From assembly GCF_900230225.1 (NCBI RefSeq), contig NZ_OCNH01000002.1, positions 311,844-375,843 of the forward strand: a stretch of 64,000 bases of DNA. Direction: 5' to 3'. The notes below the pieces were generated by a model, which worked only from the letters and a program-made list of their open reading frames with translations, did no database searches and was not told the origin of the DNA. This document shows, piece after piece, positions 61,100 to 64,000 of the stretch; within the stretch, counting starts at the first letter, position 1, and every line of letters begins with the position of its first letter. This DNA comes from Spirosoma fluviale. Lineage in GTDB: Bacteria > Bacteroidota > Bacteroidia > Cytophagales > Spirosomataceae. Made by a program: the position numbers and the translations under genes.

Positions 61100-62149
61100 A
61101 TGAAACAAGATATTCGTAAACTGACGGCTGTTCAGTTAAAAGACTGGTTTACTAAAAACGGCGAACAGGGTTTCCGGGCCAAACAGGTGCACGAATGGCT
61201 CTGGAAAAAATCGGCGTCGTCGTTTGAGCAGATGACCAATCTGTCGCTGTCGACGCGTGAGGTGCTGAACGCTAATTTCGAAATCCGTCCGCTAACCGTC
61301 GACCAGCAGCAGAAAAGCAACGATGGCACCATCAAGTCGTCGTTTAAGCTGTTTGACGGCAACCTGGTCGAAGGGGTTCTGATTCCGGCGTTACGAAACG
61401 ACGACCTAGATCGAATGACAGCCTGCGTATCGAGTCAGGTGGGTTGCTCGCTGACGTGCAAGTTCTGCGCCACGGGCTACATGGATCGGAAGCGGAATCT
61501 CGACGCGGCCGAAATCTACGATCAGGTGGTGGCCATTGACCGGCAGGCCAAAGAAAACTACGATGCGCCCCTCACCAACATCGTGTACATGGGCATGGGT
61601 GAACCCCTGCTGAACTATAAAAACGTCCTCGAATCCGTCGACCGCATCACCTCGCCCGATGGGCTGGGCATGTCGCCGAAACGGATTACCGTGTCGACGG
61701 CGGGTATTGCCAAGATGATCCGGCAACTCGGCGACGATGCCGTGAAATTCAATTTGGCCCTGTCGCTGCATGCCGCCAACGACCAGAAGCGCGACCAGAT
61801 CATGCCGATCAACGAAAGCAACACGCTAGAAGCTCTGGGCGATGCGTTGGCGTATTTTTACAAGAAAACGGGAACGCGTATTACGTTCGAGTACATTCTT
61901 TTCTACAACTTCAACGACACCCTGCAAGACGCGCAGGAGCTTTGGAAGTTCACCAAGCGCGTACCGGCCAAGGTGAACATCATCGAATACAATCCCATTG
62001 CCGAGGCCAATTTCAAAAACACTGATCCGCAAACACTGGACAAATTCGCCGGGTATCTGGAAAGTAAAGGTGTCATTGTCAACGTACGCCGAAGCCGTGG
62101 TAAAGATATTGATGCCGCCTGTGGGCAGTTAGCGGGGAAGAAGGTGTAG
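61100..62149 (+). CDS. rlmN: 23S rRNA (adenine-2503-C2)-methyltransferase
   Basis: Radical-SAM enzyme methylating C2 of A2503 in 23S rRNA and A37 in some tRNAs. The protein has 349 residues. The 4Fe-4S motif CxxxCxxC is Cys116, Cys120, Cys123 in VGCSLTCKFCATG; the methyl-carrying Cys is in IDAACGQLAG near the end. MGMGEPLLNYKNV, STAGIA and LALSLHAAND are standard. The start at 61100 (MKQDIRKLTAVQ) fits the family; the frame is open from 61037, but those codons are Cys-rich and unlike RlmN. Confidence 0.95.
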   Translation: MKQDIRKLTAVQLKDWFTKNGEQGFRAKQVHEWLWKKSASSFEQMTNLSLSTREVLNANFEIRPLTVDQQQKSNDGTIKSSFKLFDGNLVEGVLIPALRNDDLDRMTACVSSQVGCSLTCKFCATGYMDRKRNLDAAEIYDQVVAIDRQAKENYDAPLTNIVYMGMGEPLLNYKNVLESVDRITSPDGLGMSPKRITVSTAGIAKMIRQLGDDAVKFNLALSLHAANDQKRDQIMPINESNTLEALGDALAYFYKKTGTRITFEYILFYNFNDTLQDAQELWKFTKRVPAKVNIIEYNPIAEANFKNTDPQTLDKFAGYLESKGVIVNVRRSRGKDIDAACGQLAGKKV

Positions 62150-62236
62150 AGACCGGTCCGCCGGTGCGGCAATACCTTGCGTCTTAACGGCAATTGAGAC
62201 TTAACAGCAACTAAGACGCAAGGTATTGCGTCTCTA
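62145..62236. repeat. Palindrome after rlmN, asymmetric form
   Basis: The left side GTAGAGAC..CAATACCTTGCGTCTTA is inverted in TAAGACGCAAGGTATTG..GTCTCTAC. The left arm holds an additional 15 bp (CGGTCCGCCGGTGCGG region) with no match on the right. A short GACTTAACAGCAACTAAG unit is in the loop. It begins at the rlmN stop codon. Confidence 0.75.
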
Positions 62237-62274
62237 CTTAACAATTTGGTAATATAGCAATGCCTAGTTTACCG

Positions 62275-62282
62275 TACTTTTG
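62275..62282 (+). promoter_or_regulatory. Putative -7 element of the phosphate transporter gene
   Basis: TACTTTTG matches TAnnTTTG 57 bp before the ATG. The nearest upstream TTG (62246-62248) is 26 bp away, longer than usual. Confidence 0.35.
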
Positions 62283-62339
62283 TGGCAATCATTGGCTTAC
62301 GGACCCACCGCTAGCTAAACCACAGACGATACATCACTT

Positions 62340-63761
62340 ATGTTTGGATTAGAAACGGATGTTTTTATCCTCCTCTTTATCAGCCTTTTTGCTGCCTGCG
62401 CCTTCGAATTTGTAAACGGTTTTCATGATACCGCCAACGCCGTTGCCACCGTTATTTATACCAACTCCTTAAAGCCAACGGTTGCTGTTGTATGGTCGGG
62501 GATTTGCAACTTCACCGGCGTTTTGCTCGGCGGAATAGGAGTGGCCATGGGCATTGTCAATCTGCTTCCTGTTGAGTTACTGGTCGATCAGAACGTTTAT
62601 CATAGCGTAGCCATGGTGCTGGCCTTGTTGCTCAGCGCCATAATCTGGAATCTGGGAACCTGGTATTTTGGTCTGCCCAGTTCAAGTTCACACACCCTTA
62701 TTGGCTCTATTTTAGGCGTTGGCCTGGCGTTTGCTACCATGCCCGAAAACAAAACCGGAGCTGCCGTTAACTGGGACAAAGCGATTGAAACGGGTTACGC
62801 CCTGTTACTATCTCCGCTATTAGGTTTTAGTTTGGCCATTGTGCTGATGTTCATTTTACGTCGGTCTGTACCCGAAGAAGCTAAAGATCAGCTTTTTAAG
62901 GAGCCTAAAAAGAATACGGAACCACCTACCTGGGTGCGGGCTATACTGATTGCTACCTGTTCGCTGGTCAGTTTCTTCCACGGCAGTAATGATGGTCAGA
63001 AGGGCGTAGGCCTAATCATGCTAATCCTGATCGGTATCGTTCCCTACCACTTTGCGGTAAAAGCCGACCTTGACCCGCGCCTGATGCAGACGAACGTGAC
63101 GGCCATTCAGCAAACCATAAGTGCGCTGGACTCCACCCATTTATCATTGACAAACCGCGTCCGACTGGCGCAAACGAATACTGAGTTGACCGAGTTGAGT
63201 GCGCTGGTAAATGGCCCACTCGTTGATGGTAAAATTCCGAACGAGAAACGGCTGGACGTACGGCGTGACTTACTCCTCATCAACAGCAACATCAAAAAAA
63301 TTACGGCCGATGAAGGATCGAACCTCAGTGCGGCCCAGAATGCTCTATTAACGAAGAACTTAGGTGAAGAAGGCGGATTGCGTCGGTTTACGGACTACGC
63401 CCCGCTTTGGGTTATTCTGATGATCGCCTTATCGCTGGGTCTTGGTACTATGATTGGCTGGCGCCGGATTGTGGTGACAGTGGGCGAAAAGATCGGTAAA
63501 CAACACTTAACCTACGCACAAGGAGCTTCCGCTGAACTGGTTGCTGCTATGATGATTGGGATGGCGTCCTGGCTGAAGTTGCCCGTTAGTACAACGCACG
63601 TACTTTCGTCGGGTATTGCCGGTAGCATGGTGGCCAACAAAGGGGTCAAAAATTTGCAGGCCGGAACGGTCAAAAATATTGCGCTGGCCTGGATACTAAC
63701 GCTACCTGTTTCGGTACTGCTATCGTTCACGCTCTACATCTTCTTCCGCTGGGTATTGTAG
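62340..63761 (+). CDS. pit: Pit-family inorganic phosphate transporter
   Basis: Low-affinity phosphate permease of the inner membrane, driven by ions. The protein has 473 residues. Two inverted family repeats are seen: FEFVNGFHDTANAVATVIYT at the start and SLVSFFHGSNDGQKGVGLIM in the middle. PSSSSHTLIGSILG and PVSTTHVLSSGIAGSM are the matching later motifs. A soluble stretch of about 120 residues (about 240-360) separates the halves; this is usual in Bacteroidota members. Preceded by a -7-like box and followed by a perfect palindrome. Confidence 0.93.
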   Translation: MFGLETDVFILLFISLFAACAFEFVNGFHDTANAVATVIYTNSLKPTVAVVWSGICNFTGVLLGGIGVAMGIVNLLPVELLVDQNVYHSVAMVLALLLSAIIWNLGTWYFGLPSSSSHTLIGSILGVGLAFATMPENKTGAAVNWDKAIETGYALLLSPLLGFSLAIVLMFILRRSVPEEAKDQLFKEPKKNTEPPTWVRAILIATCSLVSFFHGSNDGQKGVGLIMLILIGIVPYHFAVKADLDPRLMQTNVTAIQQTISALDSTHLSLTNRVRLAQTNTELTELSALVNGPLVDGKIPNEKRLDVRRDLLLINSNIKKITADEGSNLSAAQNALLTKNLGEEGGLRRFTDYAPLWVILMIALSLGLGTMIGWRRIVVTVGEKIGKQHLTYAQGASAELVAAMMIGMASWLKLPVSTTHVLSSGIAGSMVANKGVKNLQAGTVKNIALAWILTLPVSVLLSFTLYIFFRWVL

Positions 63762-63858
63762 TAGCAAAGCCATCACGAACAGCAGGTTATATTCTGTATA
63801 GTGCCGTGGTTTTGATTTAATTTTTATAGACAAGGCGCCGATTTATTCGAAGCCAGGA

Positions 63859-63913
63859 CAAACAGCTCATAGTATTCATGCTTGATTAAAGCATGAATAC
63901 TATGAGCTGTTTG
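63859..63913. repeat. Perfect 25-bp palindrome after the phosphate transporter gene
   Basis: Arms 63859-63883 and 63889-63913 are identical inverted copies with a five-base loop, GATTA. No T run follows. It is the only structure in the last 239 bp, where no gene is seen. Confidence 0.9.
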
Positions 63914-64000
63914 CATTATAACATCCAAAAGCTGAAACCGTTGAGAGCCACAAGGCAGCGTAAACTGAGTTCATAATTGAGTTATTCATAGTATGGATTC

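Noticed and set aside
1-64000. CRISPR array or Cas genes
   Set aside because: No regularly spaced direct repeats and no cas-like protein found; the repeats present are single palindromes.

Overview
The window looks like chromosome from a Bacteroidota bacterium of the Cytophagales, most like Spirosoma and relatives. The signs are a SusC/SusD pair driven by an ECF sigma factor and FecR anti-sigma, a three-subunit Bacteroidota-type succinate dehydrogenase, promoters of the TTG-N20-TAnnTTTG type, and weak Shine-Dalgarno signals. This assignment is an inference from gene content; no 16S gene is present.

Layout. (1) 1-2840: the end of an unidentified gene, a UbiA-like membrane protein and a periplasmic GH37 trehalase. 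(2) 2840-14735: an 11.9 kb, visibly AT-richer integrative element inserted at the 3' end of a tRNA-Gln gene, bounded by 19-bp direct repeats. Its right half is a mobility and replication module: tyrosine integrase, an integrase-like accessory protein, an excisionase-like HTH protein, a RepA-like helicase and a RepB-like primase. Its left half is cargo: an AbiV-like HEPN protein, a GIY-YIG-like protein, an AAA+ ATPase/subtilase pair matching the IetAS anti-phage system, and a RimK-like ATP-grasp ligase. I see no relaxase, conjugation or capsid gene, so it resembles a small satellite-like defence island. (3) 14.9-20.4 kb: core genes fabD, sdhCAB and a GtrA-like protein. (4) 20.9-54.6 kb: a large polysaccharide-utilisation locus running in one direction: sigma, FecR, SusC, SusD, a DUF1080 protein, an unknown Tat-type protein, GH95, GH92, a cytochrome c/propeller fusion, an esterase, GH27, a cytochrome c dehydrogenase, a second GH27, a ceramidase-like membrane protein, a second cytochrome c dehydrogenase, a Gfo/Idh/MocA oxidoreductase and a sulfatase. 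(5) 54.6-64 kb: housekeeping genes (prfA, mnmH, pdxJ, yqeY-like, cvpA-like, rlmN, a Pit phosphate transporter) mixed with small toxin-antitoxin-like pairs.

The PUL would let the cell bind and import a branched, probably sulfated glycan containing fucose, mannose and alpha-galactose. The sigma/FecR pair and the STN domain of SusC suggest induction by the transported glycan. Beside the hydrolases lie DUF1080, Gfo/Idh/MocA and three haem-c/propeller genes, which suggests a parallel oxidative (3-keto-sugar) route.

A second theme is the number of long intergenic palindromes. At least a dozen hairpins, with arms from 14 to about 48 nt, sit at gene ends. Several share cores (CCGACCGGGACGGTCGG; AGGAGGGATCTTCG). 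In two family pairs one member carries an insertion that is mirrored exactly or nearly exactly on both arms. Some palindromes create false upstream extensions of genes or supply the C-terminal codons of a real one (mnmH).
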